NCBI GenBank assembly: GCA_047600785.1
Contig: JASGKH010000002.1
Span: 3,348,001 to 3,412,000 of the forward strand
Origin: Breznakibacter sp047600785
GTDB lineage: Bacteria; Bacteroidota; Bacteroidia; Bacteroidales; Marinilabiliaceae
Length of the DNA stretch: 64,000 bases
Direction: 5' to 3'
Shown: positions 26,326 to 35,420 of the stretch, piece after piece
How positions within the stretch are numbered: position 1 is the first letter of the stretch
Layout of the letters: the number at the start of each line of letters is the position of its first letter
Notes under the pieces: generated by a model
The model's input: only the letters and a program-made list of their open reading frames with translations
What the model was told of the DNA's origin: nothing
The model's database searches: none
Position numbers and translations under genes: made by a program

Positions 26326-28653
26326 ATGAAAAGACTGATTTTTGTATTGCTCGCAATTGCCGTATGGCCGGCGATCGTTTATCCACAAACATTTACCCAG
26401 ACCATCAGGGGCACGGTGACCGACCAAACCACCGAACAACCACTTGCCTTTGCCACCGTAGCGCTGGCCAATACCAATCCCCGGCTTGGTGCGGTAACCG
26501 ATATCAATGGTCAGTTCGCCATCCCGCAGGTCCCGGTTGGACGTTATGACATACAGGTTTCTTTTTTGGGATATGAGCCCGTATTGATACCCGAAGTGCT
26601 GGTGACCAATGCCAAAGAAACCATCCTTTATATCAAAATGCGCGAAGCCTCCCAACACCTCAACAGTGTGGAGGTAAAACCCCGGGTCCAAAAAGAAGCC
26701 CCGTTAAACTCCATGGCCACGGTCAGCGCCCGTATGTTCAGCGTGGAAGAGGCCAACCGTTATGCCGGAGGGTTCGACGATCCGGCCCGTCTGGCATCGG
26801 CCTTTGCAGGCGTGGCCAGCACCGTGAACAACAACGCCATTGTGGTGCGCGGCAATGCCCCAAAGTTCATGCAATGGAAACTTGAAGGGATAGAGATTCC
26901 CAATCCCAATCATTTTGCCGATCTGGCGGCACTGGGCGGTGGAGGCCTAACCGCCTTAAGCAGTAACCTGTTGGCCAATTCCGACTTCCTCACGGGGGCC
27001 TTTCCCGCCGAATACCCCAACGCATTATCGGGTGTGTTTGATTTGGCCATGCGAACAGGAAACAATACCTCTTACGAACACAGTGTCCAAATGGGGCTGA
27101 TAGGCATCGACGCCACGTCCGAAGGCCCCATCGGCGATAATGGACGGGCATCGTACCTGGTAAATTACCGCTATTCAACCCTTGGTTTGCTGGCCCCTCT
27201 CCTACCCGACGATGCCGATGGCACCACCTATCAGGACTTGTCGTTCAAGACCAAATTCCCCACAAAGAACCTTGGGGTGTTCACTCTTTGGGGGATAGGG
27301 TTAACCGACCGGTCGGGGCAAGAGGCCGAAACAGATCCCGCAAAATGGACCTATTACCAAGACAAAGAAACAGCCAACCCCAAACAGTATATGGGCGCCA
27401 TGGGATTGAACCACAAATGGTTCACCAAACAACCGGGCACTATAAGCACCACACTGGCCGTGAGCGCCAACGGATTAAAAATGTTCACCCAACGCATGAA
27501 CGGCCAGGCAGAACTGCTTGCCCAGAACAAAATCGACAATGCGCTTACCACACTCACGCTCAAATCGGTTTATGAACGAAAATATGGCCACAAACATGCC
27601 AACAAAACAGGGGTACAAATACAGCAACTGGGGTTCAGCACCTTTCTGGCCGATGCCGTTTCGCCAGGTAATTTGTCGACACTTGTCGACCAGACCGGTA
27701 ATACCCATCTGCTATCGGCCTTCTCATCGTCCAGCATCCAACTCTCCCCTGTTACGCTAAACGTGGGAGCCACCGCCCAATACCTTGCCCTTAACGGCCA
27801 ATACACAGTAGAGCCCCGCATCGGCATTTCGACACAAATTGCACATAACCAAACACTGTCGCTAGGCTATGGCTTGCACAGCAGATTGGAGCCCATCCAT
27901 ATTTACTTTCTCGAATTGGACAACGGCCAATCCAACAAAGACCTGGGTTTTACCAAAGCGTACCATTGGGTATTGGGTTATCAGGCCAAACTCAATGACA
28001 TTCTTTCATTTAAAATCGAAACTTACTACCAACAATTGTTTGATGTTCCGGTGGTAAGCCAAACCGCCAACTCACTGCTAAACCAACAAAACCACTGGTT
28101 CATCGACAATGTGTATGTCAATGGGGGCAAAGGGGAAAACGCAGGAGTGGATCTAACACTGGAACGTTACATGAAACAAGGGTTTTATTATCTGGCCACG
28201 GCCTCGGTGTTCGACTCAAAGTACAAGACCGATACCGATGGCTGGCATCCCACCCGTTACAACCGCCGGTTTGTGGTGAACCTTTTGGCCGGAAAAGAGT
28301 GGGCGGTCGGGCCGCATCGCCAGAATTTCCTGAACGTGAACGCACGTTTGGGGATTCAGGGCGGCGAAAGATATTCTCCCATCGATGCAGAAGCTTCGGC
28401 TGCAGAAAAGGATGTGGTTTACTCGGAAGCCGATCCTTTCTCGAAACAAACCCGTCCGGCCTGGGTGACACACCTCACGGTAAATTACCGCTGGAACAAG
28501 CCAAAATCGTCGCGTGAACTCTCGTTAAAGCTTATCAATGCAAATAATTACAAAGAATTCATGGGACACCGGATCAATTTGAAAACATTGCAGGTGGAAG
28601 AAGAACGTCAGGCATTGATGATCCCGAACCTGAGTTACAAGATTTCGTTTTGA
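26326..28653 (+). CDS. TonB-dependent outer-membrane receptor with carboxypeptidase-like domain
   Basis: 775 aa from ATG 26326 (a second ATG two codons upstream at 26320 is less well placed). A signal peptide ends at YPQ, then a CarboxypepD-reg-like domain (about 25-105: TIRGTVTDQTTEQPLAFATV, DINGQFAIPQVPVG), a plug domain (about 130-235), and a 22-strand-type barrel ending in the usual aromatic C-terminus (SYKISF). It imports a ligand across the outer membrane using TonB energy. No SusD partner is adjacent, so it is more like an iron, vitamin or oligosaccharide receptor than SusC. The next gene is the unrelated sirtuin. Confidence 0.9.
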   Translation: MKRLIFVLLAIAVWPAIVYPQTFTQTIRGTVTDQTTEQPLAFATVALANTNPRLGAVTDINGQFAIPQVPVGRYDIQVSFLGYEPVLIPEVLVTNAKETILYIKMREASQHLNSVEVKPRVQKEAPLNSMATVSARMFSVEEANRYAGGFDDPARLASAFAGVASTVNNNAIVVRGNAPKFMQWKLEGIEIPNPNHFADLAALGGGGLTALSSNLLANSDFLTGAFPAEYPNALSGVFDLAMRTGNNTSYEHSVQMGLIGIDATSEGPIGDNGRASYLVNYRYSTLGLLAPLLPDDADGTTYQDLSFKTKFPTKNLGVFTLWGIGLTDRSGQEAETDPAKWTYYQDKETANPKQYMGAMGLNHKWFTKQPGTISTTLAVSANGLKMFTQRMNGQAELLAQNKIDNALTTLTLKSVYERKYGHKHANKTGVQIQQLGFSTFLADAVSPGNLSTLVDQTGNTHLLSAFSSSSIQLSPVTLNVGATAQYLALNGQYTVEPRIGISTQIAHNQTLSLGYGLHSRLEPIHIYFLELDNGQSNKDLGFTKAYHWVLGYQAKLNDILSFKIETYYQQLFDVPVVSQTANSLLNQQNHWFIDNVYVNGGKGENAGVDLTLERYMKQGFYYLATASVFDSKYKTDTDGWHPTRYNRRFVVNLLAGKEWAVGPHRQNFLNVNARLGIQGGERYSPIDAEASAAEKDVVYSEADPFSKQTRPAWVTHLTVNYRWNKPKSSRELSLKLINANNYKEFMGHRINLKTLQVEEERQALMIPNLSYKISF

Positions 28654-28710
28654 CAACGCATTTTCGTTTGGCCCTTTTTTGGATTAACTTCACACCGGAA
28701 AAGGAGATCA

Positions 28711-29403
28711 ATGACTGTTATGAAAAATCTTGTGGTATTGTCGGGAGCCGGTATGAGCGCCGAAAGTGGCCTGAAAACCTTTCGCGATGCCGATGGGCTT
28801 TGGGAAAACCATCGCGTGGAGGACGTTGCCACGCCCGAAGCCTGGCAACGCAACCCGTTGCTGGTCCTTGAATTTTACAACCAGCGCAGGAAACAGCTTC
28901 TGGAATGTGGACCTAATGCCGGCCACCGGGGCCTGGTAGAACTTGAAAAGCATTTCCATGTGAGCATCGTGACGCAAAACGTGGACGACCTGCACGAACG
29001 TGCCGGAAGCAAACACGTGCTCCACCTGCACGGCGAGCTGAAAAAAGCCCGTAGTACCGTCAACCCGTCGCTGGTGTACGAATTGGAAGGCTGGCAGCTC
29101 AACTGGGGCGACAAATGCGAAAAAGGTTCGCAGCTGCGTCCCCATATCGTGTGGTTCGGCGAAGCAGTGCCTGCCATCGAGGACGCCGCTTACATCGTGG
29201 GACAGGCCGACATACTGGTAATAATAGGTACCTCGCTCAACGTATATCCGGCCGCCGGGCTTATCCACTATGCCCAAAGCCACGTCCCGGTTTACGTCAT
29301 CGATCCGGGGGCGCCCAATTTCTTTCCCGGCCCCCACATCGAACACATCCGAAAAGGAGCTTCGGAAGGAGTGGCCGCTCTAATTGAAAAGCTAACCCAA
29401 TGA
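28711..29403 (+). CDS. Sirtuin-type NAD-dependent protein deacylase lacking the zinc cysteines
   Basis: 230 aa sirtuin. NAD site GAGMSAESGLKTFRD, catalytic TQNVDDLHERAG and HLHGEL, and IVWFGEAVP. It has LEFYNQRR, with Tyr and Arg spaced as in SIRT5/CobB-type class III deacylases that remove succinyl and malonyl groups. Only one Cys is seen where four zinc cysteines usually sit, so the zinc ribbon is missing or reduced, which is known in some Bacteroidota sirtuins. It overlaps the next gene by ATGA. Substrate is not known. Confidence 0.88.
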   Translation: MTVMKNLVVLSGAGMSAESGLKTFRDADGLWENHRVEDVATPEAWQRNPLLVLEFYNQRRKQLLECGPNAGHRGLVELEKHFHVSIVTQNVDDLHERAGSKHVLHLHGELKKARSTVNPSLVYELEGWQLNWGDKCEKGSQLRPHIVWFGEAVPAIEDAAYIVGQADILVIIGTSLNVYPAAGLIHYAQSHVPVYVIDPGAPNFFPGPHIEHIRKGASEGVAALIEKLTQ

Positions 29404-30050
29404 ATTTCTTCAAACCACTACCCGCCATCCTGCCCTTGCTTCTGCTTTTAGATACCGGCGTTATCCGCGCACAGGAGTTTTACGCAGGTCCCGTGATCGG
29501 CGCATCGTTTACCCAGGTAGACGGGGACACGTACAGCGGTTATCAAAAGGCAGGCCTGGTGGTAGGAGGGTTTGTGGGACGTCCCATCAACGAAAACTGG
29601 AAAATACAGCTCGACATCCTCTACATCCAGAAAGGGTGCCGCAAGCGCCCCGACATTGAATCGGGCGATGACGCCGACTATCTCATCGACCTGAACTATA
29701 TCCAGTTTCCGCTTACATTGCAACTGTCAGTGGGGCATTTTTCGTTTGAAGGAGGACTTAGCCTGGGACGACTGTTGTGGTACAACGAAAAAATATGGGG
29801 CGAACCCATTGCCGAAGAGGACCAGGTACCGTTCAAGAACACGGAACTGGCATCGGTGGCAGGGCTCACTTACCGCATTACTCCACGGTTAATGGTCAAC
29901 GGACGGTTCAATTACTCCATCACCCGCATCCGCGAACCGTACGATGGCGACATTCCGGTGTACAATCCCCATTGGGGCCGCCGTAAACAGGGCCAGTACA
30001 ACGATGTGATCACCATTTCGCTCTATTACGATCTGTTTGACAGAAGATAG
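29400..30050 (+). CDS. Outer-membrane beta-barrel protein (PorT-like)
   Basis: 216 aa with a signal peptide (ends near IRAQ) and alternating hydrophobic strands of the Bacteroidota OMP_b-brl family (PVIGASFTQVDGDTYSG, WKIQLDILYIQKG, IDLNYIQFPLTLQLSVG), ending in VITISLYYDLF. Likely an eight-stranded barrel. The start overlaps the stop of the sirtuin gene, so they are coupled. Role unknown. Confidence 0.82.
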   Translation: MNFFKPLPAILPLLLLLDTGVIRAQEFYAGPVIGASFTQVDGDTYSGYQKAGLVVGGFVGRPINENWKIQLDILYIQKGCRKRPDIESGDDADYLIDLNYIQFPLTLQLSVGHFSFEGGLSLGRLLWYNEKIWGEPIAEEDQVPFKNTELASVAGLTYRITPRLMVNGRFNYSITRIREPYDGDIPVYNPHWGRRKQGQYNDVITISLYYDLFDRR

Positions 30051-30054
30051 AAGC

Positions 30055-30830
30055 CTCTCCCCTAACCCCTCCGGAGAGGAGCTTGAAGTACGCACGTGCT
30101 TTGGATGGCGAAATCTAAGGATTGGCACCCCCATCTCAAAAGAAAAATACTTGAAGCCACTAAGCACTTCTTCTGCTTCTCCTCTCTTCCTTTTGATCTT
30201 TTTCACTTTTGTACTCCTCTTTTGCACTCTGGCACTTTCCTGGAAATGACCTCCCCTAACCCCTCCACAGGAGGGGAACCGGAAGCCGCACTGTACGCAA
30301 CAGCACCCCTCCTCCTTCGGAGGGGCCGGGGGAGGTTCGCTGTTGCTGTTATCCATTAGCTTTAAACCCTCTTCTGCCTTTCCTGCTCTCTTCCTTTGGC
30401 ACTTTTGCACTCTTCTTTGGCACTCAGGAACTTTCCCGGAAATAACCTCCCCTAACCCCTCCACAGGAGGGGAACCGGAAGCCGCACTGTACGCAACAGC
30501 ACCCCTTCTTCGGAGGGGCCGGGGGAGGTTCGCTGTTGCTGTTATCCATTAGCTTTAAACCCTCTTCTGCCTTTCCTGCTCTCTTCCTTTGGCACTCTTG
30601 CACTCTTCTTTGGCACTCAGGAACTTTCCCGGAAATGACCTCCCCTAACCCCTCCACAGGAGGGGAACCGGAAGCCGCACTGTACGCAACAGCACCCCTT
30701 CTTCGGAGGGGCCGGGGGAGGTTCGCTGTTGCTGTTATCCATTAGCTTTAAACCCTCTTCTGCCTTTCCTACTCTCTTCCTCTGGCACTTTGGCACTCTT
30801 CTTTGGCACTCAGGAACTCTGTCTCTCAGG
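30055..30830. repeat. Tandem array of ~195-bp G/C-tract repeats
   Basis: Three strong copies start at 30249, 30445 and 30638 (periods 196 and 193 bp), with a diverged copy from 30055 that shares the start and end. Each contains an inverted motif CCTCCCCTAACCCCTCC ... GGAGGGGCCGGGGGAGG. Each then ends in runs of TTGGCACTC-like units. The array begins 5 bp after the OMP gene stop. Apparent proteins of about 65-75 aa in it repeat with the DNA and are artefacts. Similar C-tract/G-tract repeats are common in Bacteroidota. Confidence 0.9.
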
Positions 30831-30901
30831 CACTTTTCTTTTTCACTCAGCCACTTTCTCCGACATCGGCCATGCGTCTGGTTCAACTTGTTTGTAGTGC
30901 C

Positions 30902-30980
30902 GGTCACAACAACGTTGTTGTGACCAACGCAACAACATTGTTGTGGGTGACGCAACAGTACTGTTGCGTCACCCACAACA
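30902..30980. repeat. Two perfect loopless palindromes
   Basis: A 24-bp perfect palindrome centred on AACGTT lies at 30902-30925. A 42-bp perfect palindrome centred on AGTACT lies at 30939-30980. Between them is a near-palindrome around ACATTGT. They share ACAAC and GTGAC blocks. They sit between the repeat array and the terminator of the LVIVD gene. Confidence 0.9.
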
Positions 30981-31084
30981 GCACGAAGGGGCCAGGCAAA
31001 TGGTTAAACCACCCTAAGTGTTTTATCGAAGCTGGCCACACGCACTTCTTTTAACAAAACGCCGCCGCTGACGGTAAATGGCCA

Positions 31085-31125
31085 AACACAAAAGCACAGA
31101 GTTTCCAAACAAGAAAACTCTGCGC
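31085..31125 (-). terminator. Intrinsic terminator after the LVIVD lipoprotein gene
   Basis: GCGCAGAGTTTTC pairs with GAAACTCTGTGC, followed by a T-rich tail on the minus strand, 19 bp after the stop. Confidence 0.75.
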
Positions 31126-31143
31126 CTTAGGTTTCTGCGTTTA

Positions 31144-32427
31144 TTATTTACTTACCAAAATCTTCCCTTTCAACGTAATATTTTGCAAATCGGCATAGTC
31201 GTACAGATAAAAGCCGTCACTGCCAATGGCGAACAGCAAACCATTGACGGGGATTACATTGTAGGCATTGATGTCTGGGAAAGTAGCAATCAGGTGCTCG
31301 TTCACGCGCGTTTTGTCGGCCACGTCGTAAACTTTTAGGCCTGCATTGCCATCGCACACAAACAGCACCTCGTCGTCAATGCCCAAGCCGTAAGGTTCTT
31401 CCATGGCATAACTCCCCTGCAACGTGAAGGTCCTATAGTCGGTGCTCAATTGTATCACGTCAAGCCGGTTTACTTTGCTGCCACATGCGGTACCGCCGCG
31501 AAGCGTCACATAAGCGTATCCGTTAGACACCACCACGGGATCGCAAGCGGTTACATGCCAAAAATTCGACACATATGCAGGCGCCAACGGCACCGATAAA
31601 CTCATCACAATCATTCCCGAAGAGGTACCCAAAAACATGTGCCCATCGTAAATGAACATGGTTTCCACGTTCCAACCCACGTATTGCTTTCCCGCGCTGG
31701 CAGGCGATGCCGCGTTGCCCACGTCGAACATGCAACAATTGTAATTGTCAACCGCATACAGATAATTGCCGTACAGCCCAAACCGCGCCATGGAACCGGC
31801 AGTTCCCACAGTTGTCCCACCCGAGCCGCCTACGCCGCCATTGGTCGAACCGAACGATATTTTTTCGGCATACCCATAGTCCCAAACCGGATAAACGGGG
31901 TAATAATTGGACTCCATTTCACGACGTACCGTTTTCACGTCCCAACCAACCACGACTCCTTTGGTCGCATCCACCTCCACCATGCGGTAGTTGTTGTCGG
32001 CCGGAGGAACCAAATAGGGCAACACGTCTTTTACCCTTGCTACTTCTTTTATATTGTTGAAATCCGATACATCGATGCCCACCAGATCGACATAACTATC
32101 AGCGTACAACGTGCTTTGTTTTATGGCAATGTCGACACACCCGGGCACTTCAATAAAGGCAATGTTCACCGGGCTTGCAGGGTTTGACAGATCGATGATG
32201 TGGATTCCGGCCCGGTTTTCGACCACGAAAATGTAATTATCCTTGAAATAGATCTTTCCGGGATTTACCAAACTGCGTGCGGATGTCGGCTTTACGGACG
32301 CCCGCAAATCGTCATAATCCATGTAGACCGGGGTATTGGCTACAAACTCTTCGGTGTACGTATCCATGCACGACGTGAATCCGACCGACCACGCTAAAAA
32401 TATAAAGAGGCGATATATCTTTTTCAT
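31144..32427 (-). CDS. LVIVD-repeat lipoprotein (beta-propeller)
   Basis: 427 aa. Lipobox SC in VGFTSCMDTY (Cys20). The mature part is a series of about 45-residue LVIVD-type blades (IHIIDLSNPASPVNIAFIEV, LVGIDVSDFNNIKEVARV, LNRLDVIQLSTDYRT, LKVYDVADKTRVNEHLI) that form a propeller, usually on the cell surface or facing the periplasm. It starts 7 bp after the preceding gene on the strand, so it is in an operon with the outer-membrane barrel at 32435-33247. Function unknown. Confidence 0.85.
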   Translation of the reverse strand: MKKIYRLFIFLAWSVGFTSCMDTYTEEFVANTPVYMDYDDLRASVKPTSARSLVNPGKIYFKDNYIFVVENRAGIHIIDLSNPASPVNIAFIEVPGCVDIAIKQSTLYADSYVDLVGIDVSDFNNIKEVARVKDVLPYLVPPADNNYRMVEVDATKGVVVGWDVKTVRREMESNYYPVYPVWDYGYAEKISFGSTNGGVGGSGGTTVGTAGSMARFGLYGNYLYAVDNYNCCMFDVGNAASPASAGKQYVGWNVETMFIYDGHMFLGTSSGMIVMSLSVPLAPAYVSNFWHVTACDPVVVSNGYAYVTLRGGTACGSKVNRLDVIQLSTDYRTFTLQGSYAMEEPYGLGIDDEVLFVCDGNAGLKVYDVADKTRVNEHLIATFPDINAYNVIPVNGLLFAIGSDGFYLYDYADLQNITLKGKILVSK

Positions 32428-32434
32428 AATTGCA

Positions 32435-33247
32435 TCAGTGAATGATTAAACCTAAGTTGACCGTCAACCTGTTATAGTCTACATCGAGGCGGTAAGAATC
32501 TTCGCCCTTGTAATTTAACCGGTGGTATCGGTATCCCACCGACAAGCTAAACCCATAACCCGACCGGGAATGGGAAATGAAGCCGATCGCCGGGTTTACC
32601 AGCGCGCCTCCCCGGGCTTTTAGCCTGGTTTGGTAATTGTACCAGTAACCCGACCAGGACGAAGAAATGTAATCGGGAACCACCTGGCTGTAAGATATGC
32701 GGGAATCTTCCAACGGGATTTGATACCCTCCCGTTACCGACACAAAGGGCGTGAACCGGGCATCACGGAATTTGTACATCAGGTTGAGCGTGACGGGCAA
32801 ATAGGTTTCTTTAAGGAATTCCACCCCCACTCCGGCTCCTGCCGATAACTTCTTGGTAAACCCATAGTTCATCGATGTGCCCAGCACTAACGGGGCTGAC
32901 TGTTCGTTGTCGGGATTGCCTATGAGCAATCCCGCTTGTGTGTGGCTGAACCATTTACAGGAGGCAAACGCAGTATCGATACGCGGAACATTGTCTGGCA
33001 TGGACGGCCGTTGCCTGTCGTCCTTTTTACTGATGTAGGCTACCTCGGAGGCATTGAACACCCAGGTATTTTTGCCCGTTACCACTTGGATTTTTTCCAA
33101 ATCGGATGAATAGATATATCTTCCTTTCAGTGTCGTTCCGTCTTTTAAGTGGACATAGCCCGTTTCGTAATAAAACTGGTTACCGACCTGGCCTTGCACC
33201 GCAAATGCCACGAAGACAAGCACCACGGTCATTAAAATTTTACTCAT
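32435..33247 (-). CDS. Outer-membrane beta-barrel protein, operon partner of the LVIVD lipoprotein
   Basis: About 270 aa from ATG 33247, which gives a clean signal peptide (LMTVVLVFVAFAVQGQ). The longer start at 33328 would put polar residues ahead of it. An N-terminal beta-rich region (YVHLKDGTTLKGRYIYSS, then NTWVFNASEVAYI) precedes barrel strands that end in LTVNLGLIIH. The GTTLKG-type segment resembles proteins with an N-terminal domain on a periplasmic beta-strand. It probably functions with the LVIVD lipoprotein. Confidence 0.75.
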   Translation of the reverse strand: MSKILMTVVLVFVAFAVQGQVGNQFYYETGYVHLKDGTTLKGRYIYSSDLEKIQVVTGKNTWVFNASEVAYISKKDDRQRPSMPDNVPRIDTAFASCKWFSHTQAGLLIGNPDNEQSAPLVLGTSMNYGFTKKLSAGAGVGVEFLKETYLPVTLNLMYKFRDARFTPFVSVTGGYQIPLEDSRISYSQVVPDYISSSWSGYWYNYQTRLKARGGALVNPAIGFISHSRSGYGFSLSVGYRYHRLNYKGEDSYRLDVDYNRLTVNLGLIIH

Positions 33248-33367
33248 CGCTGTTTTTGTTTGGTTAGCGGGATTTGGAAATTGCATCTGTTGGGCAGAAC
33301 CAACAACTTCATGATGCTTTAGATGCAAAATGGTTGCGTTGGCAAATTTGCTTTTATAAAGAACTGG

Positions 33368-34096
33368 CTACATCGCCGCAAAAGCCAGGGTTGCCACGCT
33401 CACCGCAGTACCGGGTACTTTCAAGATTTCTTGGACACACGCTTCCACTGTACTTCCGGTGGTTAGCACATCGTCCACCAAAAGTACGTGCTTACCTTCA
33501 AGCAAGGCTGCATTCTTCACTGCAAACACGCCTTCCATGTTTTGGTACCGCTCATAGCGGGTTTTGCGGGTTTGGGTCGATGTAAAGGACAGACGGACCA
33601 GTACATCGTTGGAGTATGGGATATTGAGACATTGCGATAACCCCCGCACGATGACCTCGCTTTGGTTAAAACCACGTATACGTTGCTTGCGCGGGTGCAA
33701 AGGCACGGGAACAACCAAGCCGATTGCCGTTATCCAGCTGGCCTGCAAAAGCGCTTCGCCCAGCAAACGCCCCATTTCCTCACCCAATTCGCGGTTTCCT
33801 TTGTACTTTATGCCATAAAGGATTTTCTGCGCATGTTCGCCTTTCCGGTAAAACATATATGAGGTCGCATGTGCAATATCCACGCGCCCCCAGAATACAC
33901 GCTCCACGGCATTGCCCTTCAACTCATGGAAACGGGTTTGGGGCAAACGCGATGCACAAATGCGGCAAAGACCTTTTTCATGTTTCAGCAAATGACACGC
34001 ACAAATCAGACACAGGTTGGGAAACACCAATGAAAAAAGGGCGGCACCGTATTGTTTGAGTAACGGCTGAAAGGAAAAAGGCTGTTGGTTTACCAT
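33368..34096 (-). CDS. ComF-family phosphoribosyltransferase-like protein
   Basis: 242 aa. An N-terminal zinc-binding motif (CLICACHLLKHEKGLCRIC, Cys pairs) is followed by a phosphoribosyltransferase fold with the PRPP loop VLLVDDVLTTGST. VPVPLHPRKQRIRGFNQS is the typical ComF segment. In competent bacteria ComF takes part in DNA uptake; in others it may be a salvage-type protein. No competence genes are adjacent. Divergent from the small exported gene at 34194. Confidence 0.88.
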   Translation of the reverse strand: MVNQQPFSFQPLLKQYGAALFSLVFPNLCLICACHLLKHEKGLCRICASRLPQTRFHELKGNAVERVFWGRVDIAHATSYMFYRKGEHAQKILYGIKYKGNRELGEEMGRLLGEALLQASWITAIGLVVPVPLHPRKQRIRGFNQSEVIVRGLSQCLNIPYSNDVLVRLSFTSTQTRKTRYERYQNMEGVFAVKNAALLEGKHVLLVDDVLTTGSTVEACVQEILKVPGTAVSVATLAFAAM

Positions 34097-34158
34097 TCGT
34101 TTACAATTGGTTAATCAATGCTTAAACCTCACTTAATACTTTATTAACACTGCGGCCA

Positions 34159-34166
34159 TACTTTTG
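34159..34166 (+). promoter_or_regulatory. -7 promoter element of the gene at 34194
   Basis: TACTTTTG (TAnnTTTG), 27 nt before the start. No clear -33 element. Confidence 0.45.
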
Positions 34167-34193
34167 CTGCGTAACAAGGTAAAAAAGAAAATC

Positions 34194-34622
34194 ATGAAAT
34201 CACAAATATTTGTAACCGCAGCTGTTCTGTTTTTCTCGGCACAAGCATTCGCCGGTAATAAAAACAAGCCCGAAACCACTGCCGGCAAAACGGCCACATC
34301 GGTTGCAGCCCCGGTAAACGTTTGCCTTACCGGAACCATTGTAGACGAGCAAACCAAGGAAACCTTAGCAGGCGTAGAAGTATCCGTCGAAGGGACCCAA
34401 CTTAAAACGTATACCGATTTTGAGGGTAAGTTCTCGTTCGACAACCTTCAGCCCGGAAACTACAAAGTGGTTACCAAATACGTATCGTACAACAAAATCG
34501 AATCGCGCGAGGTGGTTATAAAAGCCAACGAAATGCATTCGCTTAATCTGGAACTGACCGCCCAAAACACGTTGCCGCAGTTGGATTCCACTTCTGCACA
34601 AACCCTATTGGCCGGAAAATAA
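34194..34622 (+). CDS. Exported small carboxypeptidase-like-domain protein
   Basis: 142 aa from ATG 34194; the frame's earlier start at 34164 is less likely because the signal peptide (MKSQIFVTAAVLFFSAQAFA) begins here. After a low-complexity Lys/Thr/Ala linker comes a single CarboxypepD-reg-like beta-sandwich (about 50-120): CLTGTIVDEQTKETLAGVEV, TDFEGKFSFDNLQPGNYKV. Such domains usually lead TonB receptors; here it stands alone. Function unknown. Terminator at 34659. Confidence 0.82.
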   Translation: MKSQIFVTAAVLFFSAQAFAGNKNKPETTAGKTATSVAAPVNVCLTGTIVDEQTKETLAGVEVSVEGTQLKTYTDFEGKFSFDNLQPGNYKVVTKYVSYNKIESREVVIKANEMHSLNLELTAQNTLPQLDSTSAQTLLAGK

Positions 34623-34658
34623 TTCCTCCAACCAATATATTGTTTGAGACCAAATATA

Positions 34659-34688
34659 AGCCGCAACGTTTTGCATGCGGCTTTTTTT
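34659..34688 (+). terminator. Intrinsic terminator
   Basis: AGCCGCA / TGCGGCT with a 10-nt loop and seven Ts, 37 bp after the preceding stop. Confidence 0.85.
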
Positions 34689-34753
34689 ATTAACCCTTGT
34701 CAAAAGAATTGGCTTACTTTGATGTAACCCAAACAACTGTATAAACATAAAAA

Positions 34754-35212
34754 ATGAAAAGAGTTTCCATGCTGGCCTTTTTGTTGGCTATCCCGTTTTT
34801 GATGATTGCCCAGCTCATCCAAAAGGAAGACGGCAAGTATTACGACAAAAAAGGGCTCCTTTATACCGGCACTTACATTGAATATTATCCCTCGGGCGGT
34901 AAGCGGATCGAAATGAATTTGCTTAACGGACAAAAGCACGGCAAAATCACCATCTATTTCGAAAACCAAGATACCCAGGAAATACGGTCGTTCAAGCAAG
35001 ACCTGATGGATGGTACCTGGCTTACCTTCAACAACAACCGCATTAAAGTTGGCGAAGCAAATTACAAAGACGGGCAAAAACACGGAAAATGGTACATCTG
35101 GGACGACAATGGGGTGCTCCGTTATGAAATGGAATACAAAAACGGACAGAAAAGTGGTAAATGGATTATCTATGACGAAAACGGTAAACCCATAAGCGAA
35201 AAGGTTTACTGA
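34754..35212 (+). CDS. Exported MORN/YwqK-like repeat protein
   Basis: 152 aa with a signal peptide (ends near LMIAQ) and about five MORN-type repeats (YYPSGGKRIEMNL, NGQKHGKITIYFEN, DGQKHGKWYIWDDNG, NGQKSGKWIIYDENG). Related Bacteroidota proteins are often labelled YwqK-family antitoxin, but a toxin is not seen nearby and export would be unusual for an antitoxin. A terminator follows. Confidence 0.8.
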   Translation: MKRVSMLAFLLAIPFLMIAQLIQKEDGKYYDKKGLLYTGTYIEYYPSGGKRIEMNLLNGQKHGKITIYFENQDTQEIRSFKQDLMDGTWLTFNNNRIKVGEANYKDGQKHGKWYIWDDNGVLRYEMEYKNGQKSGKWIIYDENGKPISEKVY

Positions 35213-35243
35213 ATCGATAAAGCATATCTGTTTCAAAGGGGTT

Positions 35244-35285
35244 AAAACCGGGTGGTTCTGTTTTTGGGAACCATCCGGTTTTTTT
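35244..35285 (+). terminator. Intrinsic terminator
   Basis: AAAACCGGGTGGTTC pairs with GAACCATCCGGTTTT (one mismatch) and is followed by a T run. Confidence 0.85.
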
Positions 35286-35420
35286 GTTCTAAAAAAAGAG
35301 GGAAACAGATGATCCTCCAAATAGTTCAAACACATCAAGTTAAAAAATTCTTAAAAAGAGACTTTACAACCCAACGCACCTTTCAAATTTCTAACTTAAA
35401 GGTCTTAAAACTCGAAACGG

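Noticed and set aside
30055..30830. CRISPR array
   Set aside because: The units are about 195 bp, adjacent without unique spacers, and no cas genes are near.
30096..30976. Several 64-119-codon open frames in the repeat array
   Set aside because: They repeat with the DNA unit on both strands and have no independent coding signature, so they are by-products of the array.
34754..35212. Antitoxin call for the YwqK-like protein
   Set aside because: It has a signal peptide and no adjacent toxin, so a toxin-antitoxin role is not supported.
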